Source: Cricetomys ansorgei
Lineage: Eukaryota > Chordata > Mammalia > Rodentia > Nesomyidae
Length of the DNA stretch: 64,000 nt
Assembly: GCA_026225945.1 (NCBI GenBank)
Contig: JAMJFZ010004031.1
Coordinates: 4,644,001 to 4,708,000, forward strand
Direction: 5' to 3'
How positions within the stretch are numbered: the stretch's first letter is position 1; the number at the start of each line of letters is the position of its first letter. The position numbers and the translations under genes were made by a program. Of the stretch, positions 11,168-23,356 are shown one piece after another. The notes below the pieces were generated by a model that saw nothing but the letters and a program-made list of their open reading frames with translations, was not told where the DNA came from and searched no databases.

Positions 11168-13843
11168 GAAGCACACACGCATTGGACCATGGACTTGCTG
11201 TTTCCCCATATTGTGTGAGCTTTTGAAATTGTGTTTAAAGTTGATCAGTGATAACCGCTAGTTTTTCCCTCTTCAAAATCAGGCTGTCTTTATCCGGTTT
11301 GTATAGGGCAATGTGCTACTTGATGGCATACATACAGGCTTATTTATAACATATACTGCGATTCAGTGAGCGTTAATCTGGCGCACTAGGCTTGTCTTAC
11401 TCTCTTAGAGGGGTTCTGCAGGGCTGTGGTGGGGCTGCAGCTGGAACAGGCCTCACCCCAGCCACCAAGCCTCTCCCCTGAGTTCCCATGTCCTCATGGC
11501 CGGTCTCCTCTCACCCTTTGCCATGAGCAGGCAGAAGCAGCAGCTTGAACATTTTCATTCCTGCATCTGCCCTCATGTCTCACTGCCTTCTCTATGCTTC
11601 ACCTCATCTGCGAACAGCCTTCCTGCCTCCCGCAGCACACTGGTCAGCGGCGGCTCCATCTGACGGAACTGCTGGGACCTGAGTTTCAGTGTTTTCTTTG
11701 TGAAAGTTTCTACCCAAGATGGGCACCCTTCTTCGACCAGAGAAGATTCCCTCTAACGAGGTAGAAGAGCTTCCGGTTCCCTCTGCAAATGTTTGTGCAT
11801 ATCACGTGGCTCTGACATAAAATGAGACACAGTAGGAGTGCCAGTTGTGTCCTGACTTTAAATACTATACCCTGATCCACATTGACTACGGTTGGAAGTG
11901 TATATCGCTGCCGATAAACAACTTTTGTATTTAAAGCTAAACCCAGCCATGTTTTTGCCTAGTAAAATAAGTTTAGCGTCATTAAACTAATTTCTCTAAT
12001 CAGTGCTCATCACACCGTGATATAAGATACATGCTTATAATAGTGAAAAATTACTTTCCATTTCTGCTTATTTATTATAATGATAATTACAGTTGTTCAT
12101 AGAAGCATGTGTATGCTTGTATTTCATATTAAGAATATGTTAGTATTAGGCTAAAAATTGATATTTCAGTTATAAAGCAAATAGCCTGGGTAATGGTTTG
12201 AATTATATCTCAATCCAAATGTCTATAGTTTCCTTGGTAATTAAAATTATATAATTTTATAACCTGACGACGGGAAAGTTTCTGTCGTCGGAAGCTGGGT
12301 GGCACAGCAGGAAGTAGTGGGTGGCACACACAGAGCTTTTACTGTTCCGAGCCTCTACTCACTGGGGACCAAGCCTGATATCAGGTCATTTTTTTTCCCC
12401 ACTCACTTTGCTCAGTTTTGATCTATTAGATTGCTGTTTCCTGCTGTGCAGCAGCTCTCACAACACTGGTCTCAACCCATACCTTCTCGTCTTCCGTTTG
12501 TCCAGAAGGACTCTTTGATTAGAAGGTTGAGTTCTATTTATAAAACATTGATCTCATCCATCTAAATGAAGATTTAGGTACCTGGCCCCTGGAGCTTAGA
12601 GTAGAGCTGATCACACTCCACAGTCGCTCACTCCCTCACTCGATGGACTCAACCCAGGAGATTGAGAACATGGTGAGGATGAAGGGGTGGGGATTAACTT
12701 CCTTTAGTTTTGACAAAGTGGCATTGCTCCTCTTAGTAGGGGCCTGCTATCTCGGCTGGGCTCCCCTCAAGTAGTCCCTTGCTCATTGGGGGGGGGTTCC
12801 TTTGTTTAATAGCCCTATCTTCTAGTTTGCCCTCAGCGGGAAGCAAATTGCACCATTCCTCAACTATGTGTGCCTTTATTTTTCCTGACTGTTTTAGTCC
12901 TGATAAAACTGTGCCCCCCATTCTCATAAGTTCCAATTGGGGAGTTTGATGGCAAATTCAGAATCCATCTTAAAAATTTGAAACTGCTGTGATCCAGACA
13001 GGTAGAGGTGGGACAGGCTTTGAGGTGGGGTGGGGGTAGGGGGCTTCTTTTTCTTCTCCAGGTAGCATAGGGGAGGCTGGAAATTTCAAGGGCAAAGCAT
13101 GAACTCAAGGAGGGAGCAAAACGTGTTGCTATTTTTGCTCATTGCTTGACTTTAGAGAGGATGAGGAGTTGAACTCTGTTCCCTCTCAAAATAAAACAAG
13201 TACAGCAAACAAATAAGCAGCGACAACACGAAGCCTGTGCTTTGGAGTTCTAGCTTAGCTCTTAGAACGTGACTTTATTTGGAGGGTACAGTCTATATGG
13301 AAACGATTCAGTTAAAATGAAGCCATTAATCCATTCAAAATTCAAAATTGCTTGCTACCTTAAGAAAAGAGGTCTGAATACAGGAACACATGTATAAGGA
13401 GAAGAGAGCATGAAAGGACACAGGAGAAAATAGCTAAAAATAACTTAAGCCTAAAGCAGAACCTCCCTCAGAGTGCTGAGAGAAGCAGCCAGCTCTCAGA
13501 TACCTTAATTTCTGACTCCTAGCCTCTGCAAAACATGGAAGTGGTGAATTGGGTTATTTAAGCCACTCAGTGTGTGGTATACTGTGCCAGTAGCTTTAGC
13601 ATACTGATATGTTGGTAGAGCTTACAACCACCTCCTGCTCAAAGGAGAAAGAAGGTTCATAATGATGTGTTACCTGATAACTCACACTTTAGGAAGTGAC
13701 TGCTTCTTTTTTTTCTATTACTCATTGTTGGGGTCCATGGGATGGTGTTGGAGCCCGCAGGCAATACTACTGAGCATTTAAGGGGAAATTAACATCAATT
13801 TTACACAGTACTGTCACTCACTTTATATGACCAGTATGACACT

Positions 13844-13845
<2 letters not shown>
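11168..13845. other. Intronic DNA with no recognised feature
   Basis: No SINE, LINE or exon was recognised. 11400-11660 is comparatively GC-rich; 11850-12260 and 13300-13800 are AT-rich. A G9 run lies near 12788. Confidence 0.5.

Positions 13846-13896
<51 letters not shown>
13846..13896. repeat. (AT)n microsatellite
   Basis: Fifty bases of pure alternating AT, next to the start of the L1 relic. Confidence 0.97.
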
Positions 13897-13900
<4 letters not shown>

Positions 13901-13959
13901 ACTGTCAGGTAATATCACTTATGCACCTAGAATTCAGTATTTCTTAATATATAAGCACT

Positions 13960-15004
13960 TTAATTCAGGAGGTTTGAAATATATAAATAAAGCTGGCTCA
14001 ATATATTAAAAGTCAATAAATTTAATTCAATATGTCAACAAACTCAAGAAGGAAACTTGTGTGATTATAGTAATTGAAGCATTATTTTTCTTGGAAAATA
14101 TTTGATAGATTCCAATACCCATTAAAGGGAACGGAGGATAATTATCTAAATTTAATAAAGATAATCTACAGAATGCCTATGGCTTGATGTTAAAAGATTG
14201 AATGTTTTTCCTCTAGGATCTAGAACAAAATAAAGATTTCACTTTAATGCCTCTTATTAATCACACTGTATTGGAAGTACTGACTCTGAAATAAAACAAG
14301 CATTTAAACAGGGGGCACATAGATTAGAAAGGAGGAAATAAAAGCATCAGTCTCTCTTTATAGGGGACATGATGATATATATGTATAAACTCCCAAAGAA
14401 TCTGTAAGAGAGCTATTAGAACTAATATATACATCCGTCAAAGCTTTATAAGAATTAACACACAAAAGCCACATAACCACATACCAAAAATGAGTGTATA
14501 GAAACCAAATTTAAAAAAAAACAACAGTGCCATTGATAATACTGAGTAAAATGAAATACTTAGATATACCTTTAAAAAGCACGTTTAGAATTTAAAAGCA
14601 AATTTCTGCATGCTTAAAATTAAAAAAAAAATTAAGAAAGAACCCAAAGACATAAACAGATGGAGGTATAGACTATGTTCATGGATTAGGACACTCAACA
14701 TATTTAAGATGTGCAGTCTCTCTAAATTGATCTGTATGTTTATAAAGTTTCCTCCTAAAATTTCATGAGTGTTTTGAATCAAATATAGTCAAGAACGTTC
14801 TGAAAGTTCATTTGGAAAAAGCACAAATCCTAGAATAGCTAAAACAATGTTCACAAAGATAAGCTATGAAGAATCTCTATCCAGGATTGAGACTGACTGA
14901 TAGCTAAATTATTCAAGATAGTGTAATCGTAATGGATAAATAGACACATAGATCAATAAGAAATAATATAGAACCCAGAAATAGCACACACATACACTGA
15001 GTTG
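13960..15004 (+). mobile_element. Old L1 ORF2 relic, first segment
   Basis: The order of landmarks follows L1 ORF2 in the sense direction: 'tcaatatgtcaacaaactca', a 'gggacatgatgatatatatg' block that corresponds to the region after the reverse-transcriptase active site, 'actcccaaagaatctgt', 'atacttagatatacc', then 'catggattaggacactcaac' and 'gaacccagaaatagcacaca'. Stops and small indels interrupt it throughout. It is cut at about 15004 by a B4 element. Confidence 0.8.
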
Positions 15005-15362
15005 ATCTTATTTATTTGGTGTCAGGGAAAGGGAGCTTACACATACATGTGCATGTGTGCTCACTGCTGTATGCACACGTGGAGACCAGAGGTCAATACC
15101 GAGTGTCTTGATTGTTCCCACCTTATTGGCAGTGGTGCGAGTGGAGGGGATCAAGTTTTCTCAGTGAACGTGGATCTTTTTGTTTCACATAGACTAACTA
15201 AGGAGTCTCTGTGATCTTCCTGTCTCACCCTGACCACCCCAGCATTAGTTATGGATACAGAGCACCATGCTGACTTTTGAGTGGGTAATGAGGATGCCAT
15301 CTCAGTCTTCATGCTCACACAGGAAGCCCTTACCCAGTGAGCTGTCTCCACAGCTCCAGAAT
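15005..15362 (-). mobile_element. B4 SINE, antisense, inserted in L1
   Basis: The unit reads as an antisense B4 (B1 fused to an ID-like part): 'gtggagaccagaggtcaata', 'tgtgatcttcctgtctcacc', 'ccccagcattagttatgg' and the terminal 'gtgagctgtctccacagctc'. L1 sequence continues on the other side. Confidence 0.75.
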
Positions 15363-15413
15363 TAATATTTGATAAATGTGCAAAAAACTTCCCAATTGAG
15401 AAAGAACTTAGGA
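15363..15413 (+). mobile_element. L1 relic, second segment
   Basis: A short piece ('ttgataaatgtgcaaaaaac') matches the L1 stretch that should follow the position of the B4 insertion. It is cut by the next insertion. Confidence 0.5.
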
Positions 15414-15600
15414 TTCTTAGTCTTGACCGCCAACTGATGGGATTTAGAATCAGCATGGAAGTAGATCTCTGGGCACGACTAGATTAATTGAGGTGAGAAT
15501 ATCTGTGATAAACCTGGGTCGGTACCGTTCCATGGGCTGGGTACAAAAGAGAAAGCGAGCCGTTAGTGCACCTGCAGACAAGGGATAAAGAAAACTGCCT
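15414..15600 (+). mobile_element. LTR-like repeat, 'gtcaacttgatgggatttagaatcac' family, inserted in L1
   Basis: It shows 'ccaactgatgggatttagaa', 'ctagattaattgaggtgaga', 'ggtaccgttccatgggctgg' and 'aagagaaagcgagc', which match a family also seen at 33358-33745. Family name not assigned. Confidence 0.6.
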
Positions 15601-16105
15601 ATATTTCATAAAACAAACAAATATTACCTCAAAATAGGTCACAGCTGTAAAACACGAAGATAGAACTTGTAGGAGAAAAAGAAGGAGACTCTCCAGGGTA
15701 CAGGGCAATGCAGAGTTCTGCCTTAAAACCAAGTAGATGATTCATAAAATGGAAAATTGATGAAGTGGAAAATTGGACAGATTCAATCTTTGAAAGGTTT
15801 TGCTTAAGAAATACTATATGAATATGATGAAAATATAAATTACAGAAGGAAGAAAAATATTTGAAAACCATAAAGGGCTACCATCTGCAATATATAAAGA
15901 ACACTGGAAATTCAATATTAAAGAATCAACGCATACAAGCAGAATGCAAAAAAAAAAAAAAATTTCACAGAAGAGAAAAATAACAAATGGGTGCATAAAA
16001 AGGTTTATCATAATTCTCCATCAGGTAAATGTGGGTGCCACAATGAGATTTCATTACATTAACTACCAGAGTGTCTAACTAAGCCACAGTGACAATAGCA
16101 ACATG
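15601..16105 (+). mobile_element. L1 relic, third segment
   Basis: The ORF2 3' region resumes: 'tctgcaatatataaagaac', 'aatgagatttcattaca' and 'gtgacaatagcaacatgctg' follow the L1 order. An A run lies at 15948-15961. The L1 stops at about 16105-16112, where an antisense LTR begins. Confidence 0.7.
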
Positions 16106-16560
16106 CTGGCGTTAGGGGCAGACAGAAGGAAACCCCCCGAGAAATCACCAGGACTCGAGATCGACGCAGAAAGCAAGAGGTTTATTTCCAACGCATTGGG
16201 GTCCACTCTCAAAGATTCCTCCAACGAGGCAGATAAGAGTGACAATTTAGCACATTCTAAGTATGGTTTATATATGATTTTCAAAGGCACAGCTTAGCAA
16301 CAGATTATCAGGCATGTTTCTATTGGTTACATAGTGATGTGAGTATTAACCTTTCAACTGATTGGTGCTGGCATGTAGCAAGGTCACCGGCTCGTAGAAA
16401 ATGCAAACTTAGGGTCTTAGTCAATGTGGGTGGGGGCAGATCCTTAGCCCGAGGCCATTGGTCAGCAGTCCATATCTTGTTTGTCTTAGAAATGTTTTTC
16501 TTACTTTAGTTCTGGGAACTGTTCTGAATCACATTGCCCCTGACTTGGGCCTACACAGTT
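16105..16560 (-). mobile_element. Antisense LTR-like element with U3/R landmarks
   Basis: On the minus strand, in transcription order, there is a CCAAT box (complement of tattggttac, 16321-16330), a TATA-like motif (tatataaaccatac, about 16266-16277), a polyadenylation signal AATAAA (complement of 16182-16187) and 'cctcttgctttctgc', a typical R-U5 word of rodent LTRs. The spacing fits an LTR promoter. The outer boundary on the right is uncertain and could lie further on (to about 16830). Subfamily not assigned. Confidence 0.55.
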
Positions 16561-17777
16561 CTGGTGCTTTTTAGAAGCCTGACTAAAGTTTGGCTGCTTT
16601 GGTCCTGTCCTTTCACTGGCAAGGACGCATAGATTACTCATTCATATCTGGGAGTAACGTAAGTGGTCTATTACTGTCAGGGCAGGGTAGCTGGTGCCCT
16701 CCATACTGCGAATATCTGAAGGCCGAGACATCCTCTATGCTGAGCAGAAGCCGGAATGATTCTTCACAATTCCCATCCTACTCAGTATTCTCATTCTTCA
16801 GGGATCCGAACTTACTAAACTTGAAGTAGTTGATGAACGAACGAACGAGCGATTGCATAACCTCTTACCTGGAGAGCTAGCTAACGTGCAAATTTCCGGG
16901 CTCCGGCGGTGAGCTCCTAACTCAGTAATTCTCAGCTGAGCTTGTCATTGTAAGAGCTTTCCCAGATGATGCTGAAGCTGCCTTTGCACAGTTGTTCTGC
17001 AGAACCCAGATGTAACCTGCCAAGGATGTTCTGCAAAACCCAGAACATGAGCTTTTAAGCTTAGATAAATGTAACAAGGCAACTGAGCTGAGAGCTGGAA
17101 AAGGCTAGCGTGTGGAGCAAGGCAGAGTCTGTGGACTCCTTCCCCACTGTAATGTGCTTGCTTCCCATTTACTGATACAGAGTGGGTGGGACAGATCTTG
17201 TCAAGTTTGTGCTTAGTGGTTGCTGCTTTGACTGCGATCTACTGTGGAAGCTAAGCCAGGAAACAGGTGTGACTTTGCAGTCTCAGCCTGTGTCTGCTGC
17301 AGAGCTATCTTTTGTTGCTTGGAGGGACCCCTACCCTCCCGGGAGTAATGCTTCTCCGTCTGATGCCCCAAGTCCTTGTCCTTGGAGTCAGAAGCAGGAT
17401 ATTTGCCAGGTCGAGTGACAGATCCTTGCCTTGCAGACCTTCACTGTGCCCTTAAGGGATGTTTGTTTATACCTGCCTTGGAGAATCGTGTTGCCTAGGG
17501 GTTTGGGTGGGAACCAATTTTGTTCTGGGTCTTTGGAGATCTATATTTCCTTAGAATGGGAGAGAGTTCACTGCTAGGGAGTTGCTTCTGATCTTGCCCT
17601 AGGCAGTGCTTTGGCACACACACACACAAAAATGTTTCAAGATAAGAAAGGTCAGGCCAAGAACATCGGATTTCTGTTGTTTGATGGCAAGAGACACACA
17701 TCCAGACTGTGCTAGAGCTGGAGGGTATCTTGGAAAGCCTGCTACCTACCCTTAACTTCCAGCCCGTGAGGTGGGCA
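16561..17777. other. Unassigned, possibly LTR or internal retroviral remnant
   Basis: The segment follows the antisense LTR and is less AT-rich than the L1 beside it. A small GAAC-repeat lies near 16832-16848. No protein motif was recognised, and 17600-17630 contains a short CA run. Confidence 0.3.
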
Positions 17778-18176
17778 TCCTAGTTTGCATTCTGTTGCTG
17801 TGACACAACACTGACTAAAAACAACCAGGAGGAGGGAAGTGTTTACTTGGCTCCCAGGTGATAGTCCATCATGAAGAGATCCCAAAGGTGGAATGCAAGG
17901 CAGGCACCCGGAGGTTGGAACTGAAGCAGAGACCAAAGAAAAGCTGCTTACTGGCTTGCTTCCCCTGGCTTGCTCAGCAGCTACGCTTCTTATACAGCCC
18001 AGGCCGACCTGCCGAGGGAAGGCGCCCACCACAGTGGGCTGGACCATCTTATATTAATTAACAGTTAGGAAAATGCCTCATAGACATGGCCAGAGGCCAG
18101 CGTGACCTAGGCAGTTCTTCCATTGAGGTTCCCTCTTCATAGGCGACCCTAAATGTGTGTGGAGTTGACAGCTGGT
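17778..18176 (-). mobile_element. Solo LTR-like repeat, minus orientation (same family as 45891-46294)
   Basis: Its complement follows the same order as the copy at 45891-46294. Shared words on this strand include 'ttgctgtgacacaacactga', 'cttactggcttgcttcccct', 'gcttgctcagcagc' and 'aggttccctcttcata'. It is more diverged than the other copy. Confidence 0.7.
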
Positions 18177-18974
18177 GATAATGCAAAGTGAGAGCTGGGG
18201 GCAGCAGGCTCTTTTCTCGTGACATCCTGTCTCAGAGACTGAAAGTCTGAGATCTTCCCTGCAACTCTGTTATCGCTCAGTACGTTCTGCAACAAATTGC
18301 ACAAAGTAAAGAGTGAAAAGAATTCAGGGGACTTCATTATCTTATGTGGATTTTCCGGTTGTTTACTGACTAAAAGGTTAATTTTTCTCTCTCGCCCTGC
18401 AACAAGTTCGAAAGGAATTTCTAATCCCCGTGGAAAGTTGACACGTTAAGGCTAAGAGTAAAGTAAGTTAGGTATGCAAGGGAAGTGACCCAGAGAGAGC
18501 ATAGGCAATGTTCAGAATCTCAAGTTGAGAGCAAGCTTGGTGTATCCGACCCATGGAGACAGGCCTGGAACAGAGAGTTAGAAAGATACAGAAGATTGAA
18601 AGTTGGGGAAGATGAACAGAGGCTTTAAAATAATTTTTTCTTAAATATGATTTTTATTTAATCTTCATCCTCTGGGTCAGAAATGTGGGCTGGGCTCAGG
18701 TAGGTTGTGCTTGCAGGCTCTGTGTTCATGAGTGGGTAGCCAGCCACCAGTGGCGTCATGTATATGTCTGGGCATTGGTGCCCTCTTTGGCCAGGCTCAT
18801 TCTGACCCACAGACTCTGCTTTGGGGGAGGTTAAGTCCTGCTTCTGTAGATAGCATTGACAAGGGAACAGGGTACGGCTGTTGTAATGGTCAGAAATGGT
18901 CAGAGATGCTCAGTCGCAGGGCAGCAAGTTCAAGATGGAAAATGATTCAACAAGAGGCACCTTCATTTGTCCTT
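18177..18974. other. Intronic DNA with no recognised feature
   Basis: No repeat or gene recognised. Confidence 0.4.
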
Positions 18975-19255
18975 CAAGAGTGTGTGCGTGTGCACACGCA
19001 CGTGTGTGTGTGTATATAGTCATGTGTATGTGCATATGGAGGCCAGAGAAGATCTTCCTCAATTGTTTCCCTCCTTATTTTTTTGAGACAGGGTCTCACT
19101 GAAATAGGAGTTCACTGATTTGTGTAGATGGGCCAGCCAGGAAGCTCCAGGGGTCCCCTGTTTGGACTTCAGCAATGCTGGGGTTACAGGAGCATGCTGC
19201 CACACCCAGCCTCCTCAGAAAGTCCGACAACCAAGCCGTCTCCCTAGCCCCACCT
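18975..19255 (-). mobile_element. B4 SINE, antisense
   Basis: Antisense B4 with an alternating purine-pyrimidine tail (18979-19018), 'ggaggccagagaagatcttc', 'gagacagggtctcactgaa' and the ID-like end 'ccaagccgtctccctagccc'. Confidence 0.85.
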
Positions 19256-20159
19256 TTGGAATTTTAAGTTGAGCTTGACTTGGACACTTTGGGTGGCAGG
19301 ACCACATAAGAACGCTGAAACCCAGGGAGACATTGGAGCAGGGATTTAAGATAATGGAGTAGGACAGACAGCAAGGTGAGAAGAGAGCCTGACAGCCGAG
19401 ACAGTGTGAGACTTTCCTTGGCTGCTGTCGTCTCTGCTTCTTGGTACCTCCAGGGTCCTTGAATGACTTTTTTCCCTTCCAACTCTTCTCTTACTTTATT
19501 CCTGTTCTGCATTTTAAAAACTGCCATTAAACAGCTTGTGGGGTGTGAGACAACTGCAGTGGACACTGTGACCATTAGAACATATATGGGGGATGAATGC
19601 ACAGGTCTCTCATCTTGCATCTCATATATACTTAAGAGGCCAAATTTATCCTCAAGTGCGTTTTTTTCCAGACATTTAAAAAAAAAAAAAAAAAAAAAAA
19701 GCAAGCCTTTAAAGTTGAAGGTGCAATTACACAGCGCCACCACACGATGGTGCCAAAAGGCTATAGAAAGTGAGGGAGTTGCGTCCTTCCCACATGTGGG
19801 TGGAACTTAATATGATGAGCCATGCAAAATGATGAGCGTTGTGTGTGGATGTGCACATAGAGGCAGGAACATGATCGCAGACTTTGCGAGGGTTTTCTAT
19901 GCATTAGGAAAATCTACATGGGAGTCAGTTGTGTTGTAGGGGAAGGAGGAGAGCTTGTTCTCTAGCTTCCAGGAGTAAAAATGGCTGTTTAAATGATCTG
20001 TTATCACCTCCTTTATGGGGAAATATTCCAGGAATATTGAAAAATTCTAAGTATGGACATAAAGCTTGAGAGAGGCCAACATAGGCTCGTAGAATCCTGT
20101 AACATGGGACTACAGTAGCTTTTTACCTTCTTTCCCTCCCCTTTCCTTTCCTTTTAAAA
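19256..20159. other. Intronic DNA with A-tract, no gene recognised
   Basis: A 22-base A run lies at 19679-19700. A minus-strand ORF of 159 codons (19264-19743) contains its poly-Phe translation and matches no known protein. Confidence 0.4.
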
Positions 20160-20250
20160 ATATTTTAACAGGAGTCTCATTGGATAGCCCAGGACAGCCT
20201 CTAACTTTCAATCCTCCTGCCTACAACTGGCTAACGTTGTCTTTACAAGT
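20160..20250 (-). mobile_element. B1 SINE fragment, antisense
   Basis: 'ggagtctcattggatagccc', 'aggacagcctctaactttca' and 'caatcctcctgcct' mark an antisense B1. A C run follows at 20270-20284. Confidence 0.65.
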
Positions 20251-20309
20251 ATGCACTATACCATGTACTGCCCCCCCCCCCCCCGCCATTTACTAAGTAT
20301 TTTACCTGC

Positions 20310-20480
20310 ATGCTTGTTTTTGCACCTTGTCTGGCCTAGTGCCCATGGAGACCAGAAGGTGGTACCAGATCCCCTAGAACTGAAGTTACAGACACTTGTA
20401 AGCCTGGGTGCTGGGAACAGAACCTGGGTCCTCTGGAAGAGCAGGAAGTTTTTCTAACTGCTGAGTCATCTCTCTGGCCC
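20310..20480 (-). mobile_element. B2/B3 SINE, antisense
   Basis: 'tggagaccagaaggtggtac', 'gggtgctgggaacagaacct', 'gggtcctctggaagagcagg' and 'tgctgagtcatctctctggc' are the antisense tRNA-derived SINE words. Confidence 0.85.
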
Positions 20481-22458
20481 TGTTTTGATTTCTGATTCAG
20501 CAGCGTCAAGGTGAAAACATAACAGATAATTGAAGAAATATCTATGTCATTTTAGTGTGAGGCCTGTGGCTAAATTAGTTACAGTGTCATCCCCAGACCC
20601 CTACAAAACTTCTTACTTAGAATAATGATCATGCATTCTTTTGTTGGGCAGAGTCCATGAGCTTTCATGAAGTAGTGGGCTTTACAGAGAAAGTGCCTGG
20701 CCTAAATATACAAACTTGGACCTTTGAGATTAGGCCATGGGCTTCTCTTACCGTTTTTCCTAGATCCCAGTGAGAGAGCCCAGGAACTGCCTCTTGCTGA
20801 TGTGAACTCAGAGGGCAATGGTGCACCACTGGGAATGTTTCACACTTTTCTGAGTCTTTGACTCACTTGTACAGATGACTGTATTTAAGCAGGGATGCTT
20901 TTGTGGCTCAGAAGACAGATCCCTGTCTTCCCAGGGATGATTAATTGAGAGTCATACTGAAGAGATTACTGGGATTGAGACTCTTATTAATGAGAGTAAT
21001 TTGGAAGTAGGATCCTGACTGAAGTCACTCCAGTTCCCTCAAGTGCTTCACCTTTGAGAGAGCCTTGGCCATTTTGGATGATGTCACAAATTCAGAACTA
21101 CCAATGAGGTGGATTTGGAATCACCATCATGAAACAGCTCTGTGTTCTTCACAAGTGGTTAGAATAGAAAACAAGGGTGCTGATTGTGTAACTATAGAAT
21201 TCTGAGGGATGAATACACACAGGATTTTAAATAAAAAATTTAAAAAGAATTAAAAGGAATAGTTTGCCCTTTTTTCAGTGGAGGAGTTAGGCTTGAAGAG
21301 TGATTTGGGATATGAATATTCCTGTATATTTTATTTTCCAAAAGATAAGAGTTGTCAAGCAATAAGTATTGGATTTAGAAAAATAAATAGCAACGCTTTT
21401 CAGTATGAACATCAAGTCGTAGGCCATTAGAATGAGTGTTTGGTAGTGAATGTTCTGTATCATCAAAGATATGCTTAAAGCCCTCATGCCTTTCTTGAAA
21501 AAGAAATGGTAGCACTTTTTAAATGATCCAGGAAGAAAGGCTTTGGGTAGCTGGCTCAGTGGTGATGTAAAATTAATGAGTTCACCCTCTGCTATGGGAC
21601 AAGTGTATTGTCACCCTGACTGACTTCACTCTTTCCCACTGATGTTCTACTTTTGTACTTTAACAGCATCATGAGAAGGAGGGTACCTCAATTAGAGATC
21701 CCTGTGGAATGTTACAGCTGGCTGTGGGGTTGGTATTTGGCCTTGGTGTTTCTGGGCGCTGGTTCTTAGGTTCTTGGGCAGATTGAAGTATATTAGTTCT
21801 TCTGAGCAGACGAGGAGTTTGTAGGAACTGGATGGGCTAGGTGTTGCATTTTTTATGGGCTGAGAATAACAGCATTCATGTTGTGTTGACCCACTTTATT
21901 TCAAGAGATCACACTCTCATGAACCTGCCACTGTAAGTCCAAAGACTGTTGGCCTATAGATAATGGAAGTTCTCCTATTCCTGTATGAATATGCTTTAAA
22001 AGTATATGCCAGAGATTATGACCGCTTTATAAGGATATTATGATTTTATTCTTTAAGTGTTCCCCATCATATGGGAAAGCCAGTTACTTTTACAAATTAA
22101 AGTAATTCTATGAAACCATCAAAATATCACTTTGGTAGATAAAAAGACAGGAATTTATGTTTTTTTTAAAAACCCAAAAAAATCTATAAAAATGCAGTTT
22201 TCTTCTCTTGTAAAATGACTCTGTGATCATGTTCTAGATCTTAAGATTGGAGCCATACATTCTCTAAGCAGAAACTAGGAAGACTTCTCTTCTTACCACT
22301 GGCCTCTGTGACTCTCCCCACCCCCCCAAACAAACTGACTTCCCAAAAAGTGATCAGGAAATGTTCTGAGAGAGTAGCTGGTGTTCTGGAGGATCAAAGC
22401 CCTGAGTTAAGCTCATGGATTGCTACACTAAAGGTCTGTACTAGACTTACTTTTGAAA
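20481..22458. other. Intronic DNA with no recognised feature
   Basis: About 2 kb of AT-rich sequence without a repeat or exon I can name. Confidence 0.4.
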
Positions 22459-22470
22459 GTACATTATTCT

Positions 22471-22692
22471 GGGGACTGGAGAGATGGTTCAGTGGTCAAA
22501 GCACTGGCTGCTCTTCCAGAGGACCCAGGTTCAATGCCAGCACCCACATGGTGGCTCAGAACTATTTGTAACTCCAGCTCCAGGGGATTCAACAACCTCT
22601 TGTGGCCTCGTGGGCAGCAAACACACACATGGTACACAGGCACACATTGAGGCAAAACACCCATACATGTAAAGAAATAATAAAATAAAATT
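22471..22692 (+). mobile_element. B2 SINE with perfect target-site duplication
   Basis: A well-preserved B2: 'ggactggagagatggttcag', 'ctcttccagaggacccaggt', 'gcacccacatggtggctcag' and a tail with AATAAAATAAAA. The 10-base direct repeat gtacattatt flanks it at 22459-22468 and 22693-22702, confirming a retrotransposition event. Four overlapping ORFs in it are artefacts. Confidence 0.95.
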
Positions 22693-23012
22693 GTACATTA
22701 TTTGGCAGGTCCACTCATAGAAAGAACTCCAAGTAAATGTACCACCATGGTCATATTTCTTGGAAAGATTTATGATGAAGAATATAACTATTTCTTCAAG
22801 AACTCCATAGCCAGTATTGCACAGAGAACACAAACAAGATAGAAGCATTCACTTTATCAAGTGTGATGTTTAGTACTTTGGATATTTTGCATATATGTAC
22901 AATGAGAAGAAAGTGAGAAAGGCATAAAACTCAATGTTTCATGCTTATTCTGAAAATCTATTCTTCCTTTTACTGTTTCTTCTTGACATAAGTATCATGG
23001 CCTTAGAATCCT

Positions 23013-23303
23013 TGGGGCTGAAGAGATAGCTCAGTAGGTAAGTGTGCTTGATTTTCAAGCAGGAGATTCTAAGCCCAAATCCCCAGCAGCTGGGTAAAAA
23101 GCAGGGTAGGGCTGCACTTGCCTGTAACCCCTTCACTGGGCAGAGACAAATCCTGAAAATTTGCTGACCAGCCAGCCTAGCCCAGAGCACAGATTTCCAG
23201 TTCATCGAGAGACCTTGTTTCAAGGCAACAAGGTAGAGAGTAAGAGAGAACACTCAGTGTTCTGCTTTGACCTTCCCATACCCTGTATATTCACATGTAC
23301 GCA

Positions 23304-23304
<1 letters not shown>
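23013..23304 (+). mobile_element. B4/RSINE-type SINE
   Basis: Sense B4: 'ggggctgaagagatagctca', 'gtaaccccttcactgggcag', 'agagaccttgtttcaaggca' and 'tgttctgctttgaccttccc', ending in the CA run listed next. Confidence 0.8.

Positions 23305-23355
<51 letters not shown>
23305..23355. repeat. (CA)n microsatellite (B4 tail)
   Basis: Fifty bases of pure CA, grown from the 3' tail of the B4 element. Confidence 0.97.

Positions 23356-23356
<1 letters not shown>

Noticed and set aside
11400..11660. GC-rich stretch after the coding exon considered as another exon
   Set aside because: No open frame with ZNF385B resemblance and no paired splice sites that I could support.
19264..19743. Minus-strand ORF of 159 codons
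   Set aside because: It includes a poly-Phe stretch from a T run and has no recognisable domain.
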